Below are positions 55,867-64,000 of a DNA stretch of 64,000 bases, one piece after another. The notes under the pieces were generated by a model, which did not search any database, was not told where the DNA came from, and saw only the letters and a program-made list of their open reading frames with translations. A program made the position numbers and the translations under genes. This DNA is from Rhizobium sp. WSM4643 (GTDB lineage: Bacteria > Pseudomonadota > Alphaproteobacteria > Rhizobiales > Rhizobiaceae): NCBI RefSeq assembly GCF_025152745.1, contig NZ_CP104043.1, forward strand, positions 186,001 through 250,000, written 5' to 3'. Positions within the stretch are counted from its first letter, which is position 1. Every line of letters begins with the position of its first letter.

Positions 55867-57963
55867 ATGGCGGCGAACGTCCGGCTTCTGGAAAACCGGT
55901 GGGATGAGGCTTACGCGGCAGGCCTCGATGAGCCTGGCAAACTGCTCTATCGCTCCAACCTGCTCGGCGCCGACAAGCGCATCACCAATTATGGCGGCGG
56001 CAACACCTCGGCGAAGGTGATGGAAACCGATCCGCTGACCGGTGGCAAGGTCAAGGTGCTCTGGGTCAAGGGCTCGGGCGGCGACGTCGGCACGATCAAG
56101 CTCGACGGTTTCGCGACGCTCTACCAGGACAAGCTGGAATCGCTAAAGGGCATCTACAAGGGTGTCGAGGACGAGGACCGCATGGTCGGCTTCCTGCCGC
56201 ACTGCACCTTCAACCTGAATGCCCGCGCTGCCTCGATCGACACGCCGCTGCACGGTTTCGTGCCTTTCACCCATGTCGACCACATGCATCCCGATGCGAT
56301 CATCGCGATCGCCGCATCGAAGAATTCGAAGGAATTGACGCAGCAGATCTTCGGTGACGAGATCGGCTGGCTGCCATGGCGCCGTCCGGGCTTCCAGCTC
56401 GGCCTCGACCTCGGCGGTTTCGTTGCCGCAAATCCGAATGCCAAGGGCGTCGTGCTCGAAAGCCATGGCCTCTTTACCTGGGCGAACGATGCGAAGGCCT
56501 GCTACGAGCTAACGCTCGATATCATCAACAAGGCGATCGTCTGGTTCGCTGAAAAGACCGAAGGCAAGACGATTTTCGGTGGCGCGCTGGCACAAAGCCT
56601 GCCGGTCGCCGAACGCCGCGCCATCGCCGCCCGGCTGATGCCGGAGATCCGCGGCCGCATCGGCAAGCAGGAGCGCAAGCTTGGTCATTTCGACGATCAG
56701 GACGCCGTGCTCGAATTCGTCAATTCCAGCGATCTGCGCCCGCTCGGTGCGCTCGGCACCAGCTGCCCTGACCATTTCCTGCGCACCAAGATCCGCCCGC
56801 TGATCGTCGATTTCGACCCGGTCAAGCCGGATGTCGACGCGATCGTTGCCGGTCTCGACAAGGCGCTGGAGGACTACCGCGCCGACTACGCCCGCTACTA
56901 CAACGACTGCAAGCATGACAATTCGCCCGCCATGCGCGACGCCAATCCCGTCATCTTCCTGGTGCCCGGCGTCGGTATGCTGTCTTTTGCCCGCGACAAG
57001 GCGACGGCCCGCATTGCCAGCGAATTCTACGTCAACGCCATCAACGTCATGCGTGGCGCCTCGACGGTCTCCGAATATCAGGGACTGCCCGAGCAGGAAG
57101 CTTTCGACATCGAATATTGGCTGCTCGAAGAAGCCAAGCTGCAGCGCATGCCGAAGCCGAAGGGCCTTGCCGGCCGCGTCGCCTTCGTCACCGGCGGCGC
57201 CGGTGGCATCGGCCGGGCGACGGCCGCGCGCCTCGTCGGCGAAGGCGCCTGCGTGGTGCTTGCCGATATCGACCAGGCAGCGCTCGAAGGCACCGAAGCC
57301 GATTTCGTCAAGAAGTTCGGCGCTGACGCCGTGCGTAGCGTCCGGCTCGACGTCACCAAGGAAGATGCGGTGATCGCCTCCTTCGCGGAAGCCTGCGTCG
57401 AATTCGGCGGCATCGATATCCTCGTCTCGAATGCCGGCATTGCCTCCTCCGCGCCGATCGAAGCGACCGAACTGTCGACGTGGAACCGCAATATCGATAT
57501 TCTGGCGACCGGCTATTTCCTCGTCTCGCGCGAAGCCTTCCGCCTCTTCCGCCGACAGGCGCTCGGCGGCAACGTCGTCTTCGTCGCTTCGAAAAACGGT
57601 CTTGCCGCTTCGCCGAATGCATCTGCCTATTGCACGGCAAAGGCTGCCGAAATCCATCTTGCCCGCTGCCTGGCGCTGGAAGGTGCGGATGCCGGCATCC
57701 GTGTCAACACCGTCAACCCGGATGCCGTCCTGCGCGGTTCGAAGATCTGGAGCGGCGAATGGCGCGAGCAGCGCGCCGCCTCGTCGAAGATCGAGGTGGA
57801 CGATCTCGAGGAGCATTACCGCAAGCGTTCGATGCTGAAACTCAACGTGTTTCCGGAAGATATCGCCGAGGCGATCTATTTCCTCGCATCGGACCTCTCG
57901 GCAAAATCGACCGGCAACATCATCAACGTCGATGCCGGCAACGTGCAGAGTTTTACGCGGTAA
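55867..57963 (+). CDS. rhaD: Bifunctional rhamnulose-phosphate aldolase/short-chain dehydrogenase
   Basis: The 698-aa protein joins a class II aldolase domain (about 1-430, with NYGGGNTSAKV and HVDHMHPDAIIAIA metal ligands) to an SDR domain. The SDR has FVTGGAGGIGRATAARL near 440, NAGIASS near 522 and YCTAKAAE with the active Tyr and Lys near 588. It cleaves rhamnulose 1-phosphate to dihydroxyacetone phosphate and lactaldehyde; the SDR may oxidise lactaldehyde. GGGAGGATG precedes the ATG. Confidence 0.95.
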   Translation: MAANVRLLENRWDEAYAAGLDEPGKLLYRSNLLGADKRITNYGGGNTSAKVMETDPLTGGKVKVLWVKGSGGDVGTIKLDGFATLYQDKLESLKGIYKGVEDEDRMVGFLPHCTFNLNARAASIDTPLHGFVPFTHVDHMHPDAIIAIAASKNSKELTQQIFGDEIGWLPWRRPGFQLGLDLGGFVAANPNAKGVVLESHGLFTWANDAKACYELTLDIINKAIVWFAEKTEGKTIFGGALAQSLPVAERRAIAARLMPEIRGRIGKQERKLGHFDDQDAVLEFVNSSDLRPLGALGTSCPDHFLRTKIRPLIVDFDPVKPDVDAIVAGLDKALEDYRADYARYYNDCKHDNSPAMRDANPVIFLVPGVGMLSFARDKATARIASEFYVNAINVMRGASTVSEYQGLPEQEAFDIEYWLLEEAKLQRMPKPKGLAGRVAFVTGGAGGIGRATAARLVGEGACVVLADIDQAALEGTEADFVKKFGADAVRSVRLDVTKEDAVIASFAEACVEFGGIDILVSNAGIASSAPIEATELSTWNRNIDILATGYFLVSREAFRLFRRQALGGNVVFVASKNGLAASPNASAYCTAKAAEIHLARCLALEGADAGIRVNTVNPDAVLRGSKIWSGEWREQRAASSKIEVDDLEEHYRKRSMLKLNVFPEDIAEAIYFLASDLSAKSTGNIINVDAGNVQSFTR

Positions 57964-57971
57964 GAGGGACG

Positions 57972-58129
57972 CTCTTCTCCCCGGCGGGGAGAAGATGCCG
58001 GCAGGCAGATGAGGGGGACGCAGAGCGAAGCGATGCGTGTTCTGAGCGGGAAGCGAAGGACAATAGTGTCCTACCGTGCCGCCCCCTCATCCGACCCTTC
58101 GGGCCACCTTCTCCCCGCTGGGGAGAAGG
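57972..58129. repeat. Two RIME-like halves between rhaD and rhaI
   Basis: The left half has CTTCTCCCCGGCGGGGAGAAG followed by a GATGAGGGGG end. The right half starts GCCCCCTCATCC and ends in CTCCCCGCTGGGGAG. The two halves face each other around about 60 bp of unrelated DNA. The right half matches the left arm of the repeat at 12889 almost exactly. Confidence 0.78.
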
Positions 58130-58156
58130 GGAGAAAGAAACAATCGGGAGGAAGAC

Positions 58157-59449
58157 ATGGCCGAATTCAGAATCGCGCAGGATCTGGTTGCGACGGATAA
58201 CGACAAGCGGGTAACGGCGCTGAAAGCCGACTATGAGGCACTGGGCGCGACGCTTGCCCGTCGCGGCGTCGATATCGAGGCGGTCACTCGCCAGGTTGCG
58301 GAATTCTTCGTTGCCGTTCCCTCCTGGGGTGTGGGCACCGGCGGCACGCGTTTTGCCCGTTTTCCCGGCACCGGCGAGCCGCGCGGCATCTTCGACAAGC
58401 TCGACGATTGCGCCGTCATCAACCAACTGACGCAGGCGACCCCGAACGTCTCGCTGCATATTCCCTGGGACAAGGCGGATGCTAGCGAATTGAAGGCCAA
58501 GGGCGACGCGCTCGGCCTCGGCTTCGATGCGATGAATTCTAACACCTTTTCCGATGTGCCCGGCCAGGCCCATTCCTACAAATACGGCTCGCTCAGCCAC
58601 ACCGACGCGGCGACACGGGCGCAGGCGGTCGAGCACAATCTCGAATGCATCGAGATCGGCAAGGCGCTCGGCTCCAAGGCGCTGACGGTCTGGATCGGCG
58701 ACGGCTCGAACTTCCCCGGCCAGAGCCATTTCACCAAGGCTTTCGAGCGTTACCTCGCCTCGATGGCTGACATTTACAAGGCGTTGCCCGACGATTGGAA
58801 GCTCTTCTCCGAGCACAAGATGTACGAGCCGGCCTTCTATTCCACAATCGTGCAGGATTGGGGCACCAACTACCTGATCGCCCAGACGCTCGGCCCCAAG
58901 GCCTATTGCCTCGTCGATCTCGGCCACCATGCGCCGAACACCAATATCGAGATGATCGTCGCCCGCCTGATCCAGTTCGGCAAGCTCGGCGGCTTCCATT
59001 TCAACGATTCGAAATATGGCGATGACGATCTCGACGCCGGCGCGATCGATCCCTACCGGCTGTTCCTCGTCTTCAACGAACTGGTCGATGCCGAGCAGCG
59101 CGGCGTCAACGACTTCAACCCGGCCCATATGATCGACCAGTCGCACAATGTCACCGACCCGATCGAAAGCCTGATCAACAGCGCCAACGAAATCCGCCGC
59201 GCCTATGCGCAGGCGCTGCTCGTCGACCGCAAGGCGCTCTCCGGTTACCAGGACGACAACGACGCGCTGATGGCGTCGGAAACGCTGAAGCGCGCCTATC
59301 GCGCCGATGTCGAACCGATTCTGGCCGAAGCCCGCCGCAGGGCCGGCGGCGCAATCGACCCGATCGTCGTCTACCGCGCCAGCGGCTATCGCAGACAAGT
59401 GGCAGCCGAGCGTCCGGCATCCGCTGCCGGCGGCGGCGGCATCATCTGA
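58157..59449 (+). CDS. rhaI: L-rhamnose isomerase
   Basis: The 430-aa protein has the TIM-barrel fold of the Pseudomonas-type rhamnose isomerases. Metal-site stretches are FSEHKMYEPAFYS near residue 218, VDLGHHAPNTNIE near 255 and GFHFNDSKYGDDDLDAG near 282. It converts L-rhamnose to L-rhamnulose. GGGAGGAAGAC precedes the ATG. It is co-directional with rhaD, with a repeat between. Confidence 0.94.
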   Translation: MAEFRIAQDLVATDNDKRVTALKADYEALGATLARRGVDIEAVTRQVAEFFVAVPSWGVGTGGTRFARFPGTGEPRGIFDKLDDCAVINQLTQATPNVSLHIPWDKADASELKAKGDALGLGFDAMNSNTFSDVPGQAHSYKYGSLSHTDAATRAQAVEHNLECIEIGKALGSKALTVWIGDGSNFPGQSHFTKAFERYLASMADIYKALPDDWKLFSEHKMYEPAFYSTIVQDWGTNYLIAQTLGPKAYCLVDLGHHAPNTNIEMIVARLIQFGKLGGFHFNDSKYGDDDLDAGAIDPYRLFLVFNELVDAEQRGVNDFNPAHMIDQSHNVTDPIESLINSANEIRRAYAQALLVDRKALSGYQDDNDALMASETLKRAYRADVEPILAEARRRAGGAIDPIVVYRASGYRRQVAAERPASAAGGGGII

Positions 59450-59497
59450 ACGCCCGATTGTCTCGCATGGCCTGAAGCCATGCTGATTAGGGATGTG

Positions 59498-59537
59498 GGT
59501 TGCCGGCCAGCGCAGGGGTGACGCGCTGCCGGCAACC
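59498..59537. terminator. Strong hairpin between convergent rhaI and CMD genes
   Basis: GGTTGCCGGC and GCCGGCAACC, extended by AGCGC and GCGCT, make a stem of about 15 bp. It lies in the 95-bp convergent gap and could end transcripts from both sides, although the T tract is weak. Confidence 0.6.
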
Positions 59538-59544
59538 TCGCCGT

Positions 59545-60021
59545 TTACGGCTTCCAGGCCCCGGCGATCTGGCGGGTGGCGATGTTCAGCCGGTTCCAGA
59601 CATTGATGTTGGCGATGGCGATGACGAGTGCCGCAAGGCTCCTGCCATCATAATGCCGGGTCGCCTCGTTCCAGATATCATCCGGCACCGGATCTGCCCG
59701 ATCGCTAAGGCGGGTGATCGCCTCCGTCAGCCCAAGCGCGGCGCGTTCAGCATCGCTATAGTAGGGGGCGTCGCGCCAGCCAGCGACGGCAAAGAGCCGT
59801 TCGTCAGTCTCGCCGTGTTTACGGGCAATGCGCCAATGACCGTCGATGCAGACGCTGCAGCCGTTGATCTGGCTGGCGCGCAGGTTGACGAGTTCGAGCA
59901 ACTGTGGCGGAAGGCCGGTTTCGACCGGCACCTTGCTGAGAGCATTGAGCGCCTGCATGGCTGCGGGAAGGACGAGGGCGGGATTTCCCATTCGCTCCTG
60001 CATGACCATTTTTTCCTGCAT
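59545..60021 (-). CDS. AhpD/carboxymuconolactone decarboxylase-family protein
   Basis: The 158-aa protein has the CMD core with redox-active CSVCIDGH (Cys55, Cys58, His62), the AhpD alkylhydroperoxidase pattern, and a long helical tail. Genes of this family (COE group) are the standard partners of ECF41 sigma factors. AGGAG lies 8 nt before the ATG. An exact ECF41-type promoter precedes it. It probably handles peroxides or a reactive ketone, which is inference. Confidence 0.9.
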   Translation of the reverse strand: MQEKMVMQERMGNPALVLPAAMQALNALSKVPVETGLPPQLLELVNLRASQINGCSVCIDGHWRIARKHGETDERLFAVAGWRDAPYYSDAERAALGLTEAITRLSDRADPVPDDIWNEATRHYDGRSLAALVIAIANINVWNRLNIATRQIAGAWKP

Positions 60022-60064
60022 GGTATGTCTCCTTGATGCGTTTATGGTTCGACGATCCGCCGGG

Positions 60065-60091
60065 TGTCACATCGGCCGGGTTTCATTCGTC
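60065..60091 (+). promoter_or_regulatory. ECF41-type promoter driving the sigma-factor gene
   Basis: TGTCACA (60065-60071), a 16-bp spacer and CGTC (60088-60091) match the published ECF41 consensus exactly. The sigma gene starts 36 bp downstream, so it is likely autoregulated. Confidence 0.85.
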
Positions 60092-60099
60092 ATGGCCTT

Positions 60100-60126
60100 G
60101 ACGGAACGCAGCGGAGGAATGTGACA
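60100..60126 (-). promoter_or_regulatory. ECF41-type promoter driving the CMD gene
   Basis: On the minus strand TGTCACA (60126-60120), 16 bp and CGTC (60103-60100) repeat the same exact pattern in the opposite direction. It would give the CMD gene a leader of about 70 nt that runs through the other promoter. Confidence 0.85.
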
Positions 60127-60127
60127 A

Positions 60128-60997
60128 ATGGACGAGAAAAAATGGCTGGCCGATGAGTTCGAGGCGAACAGAGCGCATCTGAGGGCCGCAGCCTATCGCA
60201 TGCTCGGCTCGCGCAGCGAGGCGGAGGACGCCGTTCAGGAGGCCTGGCTGCGGCTCAGCCGCACGGACACGACAGGGGTCGGCAATCTCGGCGGCTGGCT
60301 GACGACGGTGGTGGCGCGCATCTGTCTCGACATGCTGCGCACCCGCAAGACCCGGCGCGAGGAGCCGCTGGAGGCGCCTGTTCATGGCGGGATCGCCGAT
60401 CCCGCGAACGATCCCGAGCGCGAAGCCGCCTTTGCCGATTCGGTCGGTCTGGCGCTGCTCGTCGTGCTGCAGACGCTGGCGCCCGCCGAACGTGTCGCCT
60501 TCGTGCTGCACGACATGTTCGATCTGCCCTTCGACGAGATCGCGCCGATCATCGGCCGCTCGTCCGGCGCCACCCGCCAGCTCGCAAGCCGCGCCCGTCG
60601 CCGGGTGCAGGGGGTGGACGAAACGCCTGATGTCGATTTCGGCCGCAAACGGACGATCGCCGAAGCCTTCCTCACGGCGTCGCGCAACGGCGATCTGGAG
60701 GGATTGATCGCAGTGCTTGCCCCTGACGTCGTCTTCCGGCCGGATGCGACGGCGGCCCGCTTCGGCACCATTGGCGAAACGCGCGGAGCGGCTCACGTGG
60801 CCGAAGCCTTCAAGGGGCGGGCGCAGGCGGCAGAAATCGCCATGGTCGACGGCGAGCTCGGATTCGTCGTGGAGATCAAGGGCCAGCTCCGCGTCGTGGT
60901 GGCGCTGACGATCGCCGAGGGCAGGATCGCCGCAATCGACGCCATCGCCGATCCGGATCACTTGGAACGGCTTGACTATTCGATTCTTCGGGATTGA
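60128..60997 (+). CDS. ECF41-group RNA polymerase sigma factor
   Basis: The 289-aa protein has sigma region 2 (AAYRMLGSRSEAEDAVQEAW, residues 15-35, then GGWLTTVVARICLDMLR) and region 4 (VAFVLHDMFDLPFDEIAPII near 125). A SnoaL/NTF2-like C-terminal domain spans about 180-289. ECF41 members have no linked anti-sigma factor; this extension controls activity instead. Its start lies 2 bp from the end of the reverse promoter. Its likely regulon includes itself and the CMD gene. Confidence 0.93.
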   Translation: MDEKKWLADEFEANRAHLRAAAYRMLGSRSEAEDAVQEAWLRLSRTDTTGVGNLGGWLTTVVARICLDMLRTRKTRREEPLEAPVHGGIADPANDPEREAAFADSVGLALLVVLQTLAPAERVAFVLHDMFDLPFDEIAPIIGRSSGATRQLASRARRRVQGVDETPDVDFGRKRTIAEAFLTASRNGDLEGLIAVLAPDVVFRPDATAARFGTIGETRGAAHVAEAFKGRAQAAEIAMVDGELGFVVEIKGQLRVVVALTIAEGRIAAIDAIADPDHLERLDYSILRD

Positions 60998-61092
60998 AAA
61001 TAAAGGCGAATTTACCGGATCTTCGAAAAAGGCGCGCTTCGCAAGGAGCGCACCGCTTACGTTTCGTCTACGCGACGACCGCGTCATTTTCC

Positions 61093-61131
61093 TTGACAGC
61101 TTCGTCTTCGGCTTTATTCTATTATAAAGCC
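61093..61131 (+). promoter_or_regulatory. Candidate promoter and palindrome upstream of the amidohydrolase
   Basis: TTGACA (61093-61098), 16 bp and TATTCT form a sigma-70-like promoter. A perfect inverted repeat GGCTTTAT-N6-ATAAAGCC (61110-61131) overlaps the -10, as a repressor site would. The IclR regulator just downstream is a candidate binder. Confidence 0.5.
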
Positions 61132-61262
61132 TTATGTATCATAGTTATGGAATTTCCGATACGGCGCCCTGAGAGGCCATCTCTAGCTTCCATTGCTCTT
61201 CCATAATGACCCGGATGGCCGAGGCGTGATCCCGGTCCGAGACTTCGAAAGGAATGCATATC

Positions 61263-62471
61263 ATGCCCGGCGACCAGGCGAAGAAGCCGCTTCTCCTCAC
61301 CAATGTCAAACCGATGGCTTTTGGTGCGGGCACACAAGAGGGGGCAATCGACATTCTCGTCAATGCCGACGGCAGGATCGCCGAGACCGGTCCGTCGCTT
61401 TCTGTCTCGCAGGATGTTGTGCGCATCGACGGCAAGGGCGCCTTCATTTCGCCCGGCTGGGTCGACCTGCACGTGCATATCTGGCACGGCGGCACCGATA
61501 TTTCTATACGTCCGTCCGAATGCGGCGTCGAGCGCGGCGTCACCACGCTGGTCGATGCCGGTTCGGCCGGTGAGGCGAATTTCCATGGCTTCCGCGAATA
61601 TATCATCGAGCCCTCGCGCGAGCGCATCAAGGCCTTCCTCAATCTCGGCTCGATCGGCCTCGTCGCGTGCAACCGCGTCGCGGAATTGCGGGATATCCGT
61701 GATATCGATCTCGACCGCATTCTCGAAGTCTATGCGGCAAACAGCGAGCACATTGTCGGCATCAAGGTGCGCGCCAGCCATGTCATCACCGGGTCCTGGG
61801 GCGTCACCCCGGTCAAGCTCGGCAAGAAGATCGCCAAGATCTTGAAAGTGCCGATGATGGTGCATGTCGGCGAGCCGCCGGCGCTTTATGACGAGGTGCT
61901 TGAGATCCTCCGACCCGGCGACGTCGTCACCCATTGCTTCAACGGCAAGGCCGGGTCGAGCATCATGGAAGACGAGGACCTCTTCAACCTCGCCGAGCGC
62001 TGTGCCTCCGAGGGCATCCGTCTCGACATCGGCCATGGCGGCGCCTCCTTCTCCTTCAAGGTCGCCGAGGCGGCGATCGCACGCGGGCTTCTGCCGTTCT
62101 CGATTTCGACCGACCTGCACGGCCACTCGATGAATTTCCCGGTCTGGGACCTGGCGACCACGATGTCGAAGCTGCTCAGCGTCGGCATGCCTTTCGACAA
62201 GGTGGTGGAAGCCGTCACCCATGCGCCGGCATCCGTCATCAAGCTGTCGATGGAGAACGGGCTTTCGGTCGGCTCGCAAGCGGAGTTCACCATTTTCGAC
62301 CTGGTCGATTCCGATCTTGAGGCGACGGATTCCAACGGCGACGTGTCGGTCCTCAACAAGCTGTTCGAGCCGCGCTATGCGGTGATGGGCGCGGATGCCT
62401 TTACCGCCAGCCGCTATGTGCCGCGGGCGCGCAAGCTGGTGCGGCACAGCCACGGCTATTCCTATAGGTAG
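61263..62471 (+). CDS. Amidohydrolase/deacetylase-family metallohydrolase
   Basis: The 402-aa enzyme has amidohydrolase metal motifs in order: VDLHVHIWH near residue 75, a bridging Lys in HIVGIKVRAS near 170, VHVGEPP near 202, THCFNGK near 225 and STDLHGHS near 285. This fits the dihydroorotase-like class whose members cut cyclic amides or deacetylate N-acyl compounds. The substrate is unknown. ATG 61263 is preferred to 61254 because of ribosome-site spacing. The convergent IclR gene may control it. Confidence 0.86.
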   Translation: MPGDQAKKPLLLTNVKPMAFGAGTQEGAIDILVNADGRIAETGPSLSVSQDVVRIDGKGAFISPGWVDLHVHIWHGGTDISIRPSECGVERGVTTLVDAGSAGEANFHGFREYIIEPSRERIKAFLNLGSIGLVACNRVAELRDIRDIDLDRILEVYAANSEHIVGIKVRASHVITGSWGVTPVKLGKKIAKILKVPMMVHVGEPPALYDEVLEILRPGDVVTHCFNGKAGSSIMEDEDLFNLAERCASEGIRLDIGHGGASFSFKVAEAAIARGLLPFSISTDLHGHSMNFPVWDLATTMSKLLSVGMPFDKVVEAVTHAPASVIKLSMENGLSVGSQAEFTIFDLVDSDLEATDSNGDVSVLNKLFEPRYAVMGADAFTASRYVPRARKLVRHSHGYSYR

Positions 62472-62493
62472 GATCCACCGAAGGGCGCAATGC

Positions 62494-63342
62494 TCAGCGG
62501 TTGCGCCAGCCCATCAGCTTTTCGATCCGTTCCGCTGAACTGCGGACATGGGCGGTATAGTGGTTTTCGTCGGAAAAGGCCTTCTGTTCCGGCAGCACGA
62601 TGGAAATGGTGGCGACGCACTGGCCGTCGCGATCGCAGATCGGCGAGGCGATGCAGGCAACCGCATAATCGGATTCCCCCGCCTGGATCGACAGGCGAGA
62701 CTCGAAGGCCTTGCCGGCGGCTTCCGACAACGTGCCCGGATCGATCTCGGCGCGGCCGGTCGGTGAAGAGCGGGCGCAGCGCTTGAACAGTTCGATGCGC
62801 TCCTCCTCCGCCAGGTGGCCGACGAGCAGGCGGCCGGAGGCCGTCCAGTTCAGCGGCACCCTTGTGCCGACGCGGGACGCCACCTGAAAATGGCTCGGGC
62901 CGTCGGCCATGGCCAGCACCAGCATATAGTCGCCGTCGCGGCCGCAGACCTGCACGGTTTCGCCGGCCTGGCGGCAGAGATCGTGCATTTCGTGGGTGGC
63001 GATGCTCATGAAATCCAGCGACCTGGCATACGCAAGGCCGTAATGGTAGAGCCGCGCGCCGAGCCAGATCGAGCCGTCCGCCTGACGTGTCAGCATGTTC
63101 TTCTCGACGAGATCGTCAACGATGACGTAAACGGTCGATAGCGGCGCCTTCACCGCCTTGGCGATGGCATAGACGCCGGCAGGCGATCCGGTCTCGTAAA
63201 GATGGTCGATCACTTGAAGCGCCCGGTCGATACCGCTGACACGCGCGCGGCGCGCGCCCTTGCCAGCAGCCTCGTCGGCAACGCCCTCATCTTCGGAGTA
63301 AACCGGGGGGGATGTCTTTCCGTCCAATTCCACGCACCTCAT
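62494..63342 (-). CDS. IclR-family regulator
   Basis: The 282-aa protein has an IclR winged helix (residues 36-95, with KAPLSTVYVIVDDLVEKNML) and a GAF-like effector domain (SGRLLVGHL, then SDYAVACIASPICDRDG). It is convergent with the amidohydrolase gene, 22 bp apart. The charged N-terminal 30 residues may be an over-extended start. Confidence 0.9.
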   Translation of the reverse strand: MRCVELDGKTSPPVYSEDEGVADEAAGKGARRARVSGIDRALQVIDHLYETGSPAGVYAIAKAVKAPLSTVYVIVDDLVEKNMLTRQADGSIWLGARLYHYGLAYARSLDFMSIATHEMHDLCRQAGETVQVCGRDGDYMLVLAMADGPSHFQVASRVGTRVPLNWTASGRLLVGHLAEEERIELFKRCARSSPTGRAEIDPGTLSEAAGKAFESRLSIQAGESDYAVACIASPICDRDGQCVATISIVLPEQKAFSDENHYTAHVRSSAERIEKLMGWRNR

Positions 63343-63366
63343 GAAAAACGCCGTTATGTTACATTA

Positions 63367-63391
63367 CTATGGCATAGCGGTGGCTATGGCA
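63367..63391. promoter_or_regulatory. Direct repeat upstream of iclR
   Basis: CTATGGCA occurs at 63367-63374 and again at 63384-63391, 17 bp apart, just upstream of the iclR start. It may be an autoregulation site; evidence is repeat and position only. Confidence 0.3.
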
Positions 63392-63494
63392 AATCGCAAC
63401 ATCTTGTAGGTTGATCGTGTGGGCAGATGCGACAGCTCGGCGTGGAACAACAAGCCGCAGTCCGAGTTTGACCCCCTCAACCCAGGAGGTCATG

Positions 63495-64000
63495 ATGCCA
63501 AATTATCCCACACCACCTTTTCCCTCTCAGAAACAGCCGATGCCGGGTTTCACGGCACAGATGGACCCCGTTCCCGATCATGGCGAAAAAAGTTATCGCG
63601 GTTCCGAGCGGCTGAAGGGCAAGCGTGCGATTATCACCGGCGGCGATAGCGGCATCGGCCGGGCCGTGGCGATCGCTTATGCCCGTGAAGGGGCCGATCT
63701 GGTGATCTCCTACCTCGACGAGGACGAGGATGCCGACGAGACCAAGCGGCTCGTCGAGCAGGCTGGGCGCAAGGCCATTCTCGTCAGCGGCGACATCCAG
63801 GATCCCGCCCACTGCAGGCAGATCGTCGAGACGGCGGTCAAGGAGCTCGGCGGCATTGACATTCTCGTCAACAACGCCGCGCATCAGGCAAGCTTCAAGA
63901 GCATCGACGAAATCAGCGACGAGGAATGGGAATTGACTTTCAAGGTCAATATTCATTCGATGTTCTACCTGACCAAGGCAGCCGTCGCCCATATGAAGCC
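63495..64000 (+). CDS. Short-chain dehydrogenase, cut by the right edge
   Basis: The visible 168 residues include a Pro-rich N-terminal extension (PPFPSQKQPMPGF), the NAD(P) motif ITGGDSGIGRAVAIAY near residue 46 and DILVNNAAHQ near 125. The catalytic Tyr-Lys pair lies outside the window. The long N-terminus resembles the YhdF/YghA general-stress SDR group. AGGAGGT is 5 nt before the chosen ATG; an ATG three bases earlier is possible. Confidence 0.88.
   Translation, partial: MPNYPTPPFPSQKQPMPGFTAQMDPVPDHGEKSYRGSERLKGKRAIITGGDSGIGRAVAIAYAREGADLVISYLDEDEDADETKRLVEQAGRKAILVSGDIQDPAHCRQIVETAVKELGGIDILVNNAAHQASFKSIDEISDEEWELTFKVNIHSMFYLTKAAVAHMK

Noticed and set aside
57953..59398. 481-codon minus-strand frame
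   Set aside because: It is antisense to rhaI and has no ribosome site or recognised fold.

Overview
The window is high-GC, densely coded DNA of an alphaproteobacterium. The best fit is Rhizobium, R. leguminosarum/etli group. The reasons are the rhaRSTPQUK operon divergent from rhaD-rhaI, an alphaproteobacterial Porin_2 porin, RIME-like palindromic repeats in intergenic gaps, a UdgX uracil-DNA glycosylase, and many ABC uptake systems. The species call is inference. No rRNA, tRNA, CRISPR array, insertion sequence or replication gene was found, so chromosome versus plasmid cannot be decided.

Layout. 1-6.2 kb: a sensor histidine kinase cut by the left edge, two tiny overlapping-context ORFs, a DUF2934 protein, UdgX, cardiolipin synthase and an EEP-family phosphatase/nuclease. 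6.2-9.6 kb: a scarred stretch with two LysR relics and doubtful small ORFs, then a chemoreceptor gene. 9.6-18.1 kb: a FadR-type regulator with a palindromic operator, a Cys/Met-metabolism PLP enzyme, a complete CUT1 sugar-type ABC transporter, a metallophosphoesterase and peptidase T. 18.2-24.6 kb: a SleB-type lipoprotein, the sulfate transporter sbp-cysTWA and a porin with a leader hairpin. 24.6-33.9 kb: a high-affinity potassium operon (26-aa ORF, kdpF, A, B, C, D, E) followed by ptsN, with a consensus-like KdpE box upstream and a different palindrome in three of its gaps. 33.9-40.2 kb: a sorbitol/xylitol-type dehydrogenase, DedA, a flavoprotein disulfide reductase overlapping a DUF4126 protein, glutaryl-CoA dehydrogenase, a cupin and a LysR regulator. 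40.3-48.3 kb: a five-gene branched-chain-amino-acid-type ABC transporter with a GMC oxidoreductase, a 3-hydroxyisobutyrate dehydrogenase-like enzyme and a convergent hydratase. 48.4-59.5 kb: the complete L-rhamnose regulon. 59.5-61 kb: an ECF41 sigma factor divergent from a CxxC AhpD/CMD protein. 61.2-64 kb: an amidohydrolase convergent with an IclR regulator, and an SDR cut by the right edge.

How the genes work together. In the rha locus RhaSTPQ imports rhamnose, RhaU interconverts anomers, RhaI isomerises, RhaK phosphorylates and RhaD cleaves and oxidises, under RhaR. A near-perfect 18-bp inverted repeat overlaps both divergent -35 boxes. In kdp, KdpFABC pumps potassium, KdpDE senses and regulates, and EIIA-Ntr (PtsN) is a known modulator of KdpD in E. 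coli. The ECF41/CMD pair is joined by two exact TGTCACA-N16-CGTC promoters facing opposite ways within 62 bp. No wholly new system is evident. The most notable points are the mirrored ECF41 promoters, the 26-aa peptide ahead of kdpF, and the ABC clusters of unassigned substrate.
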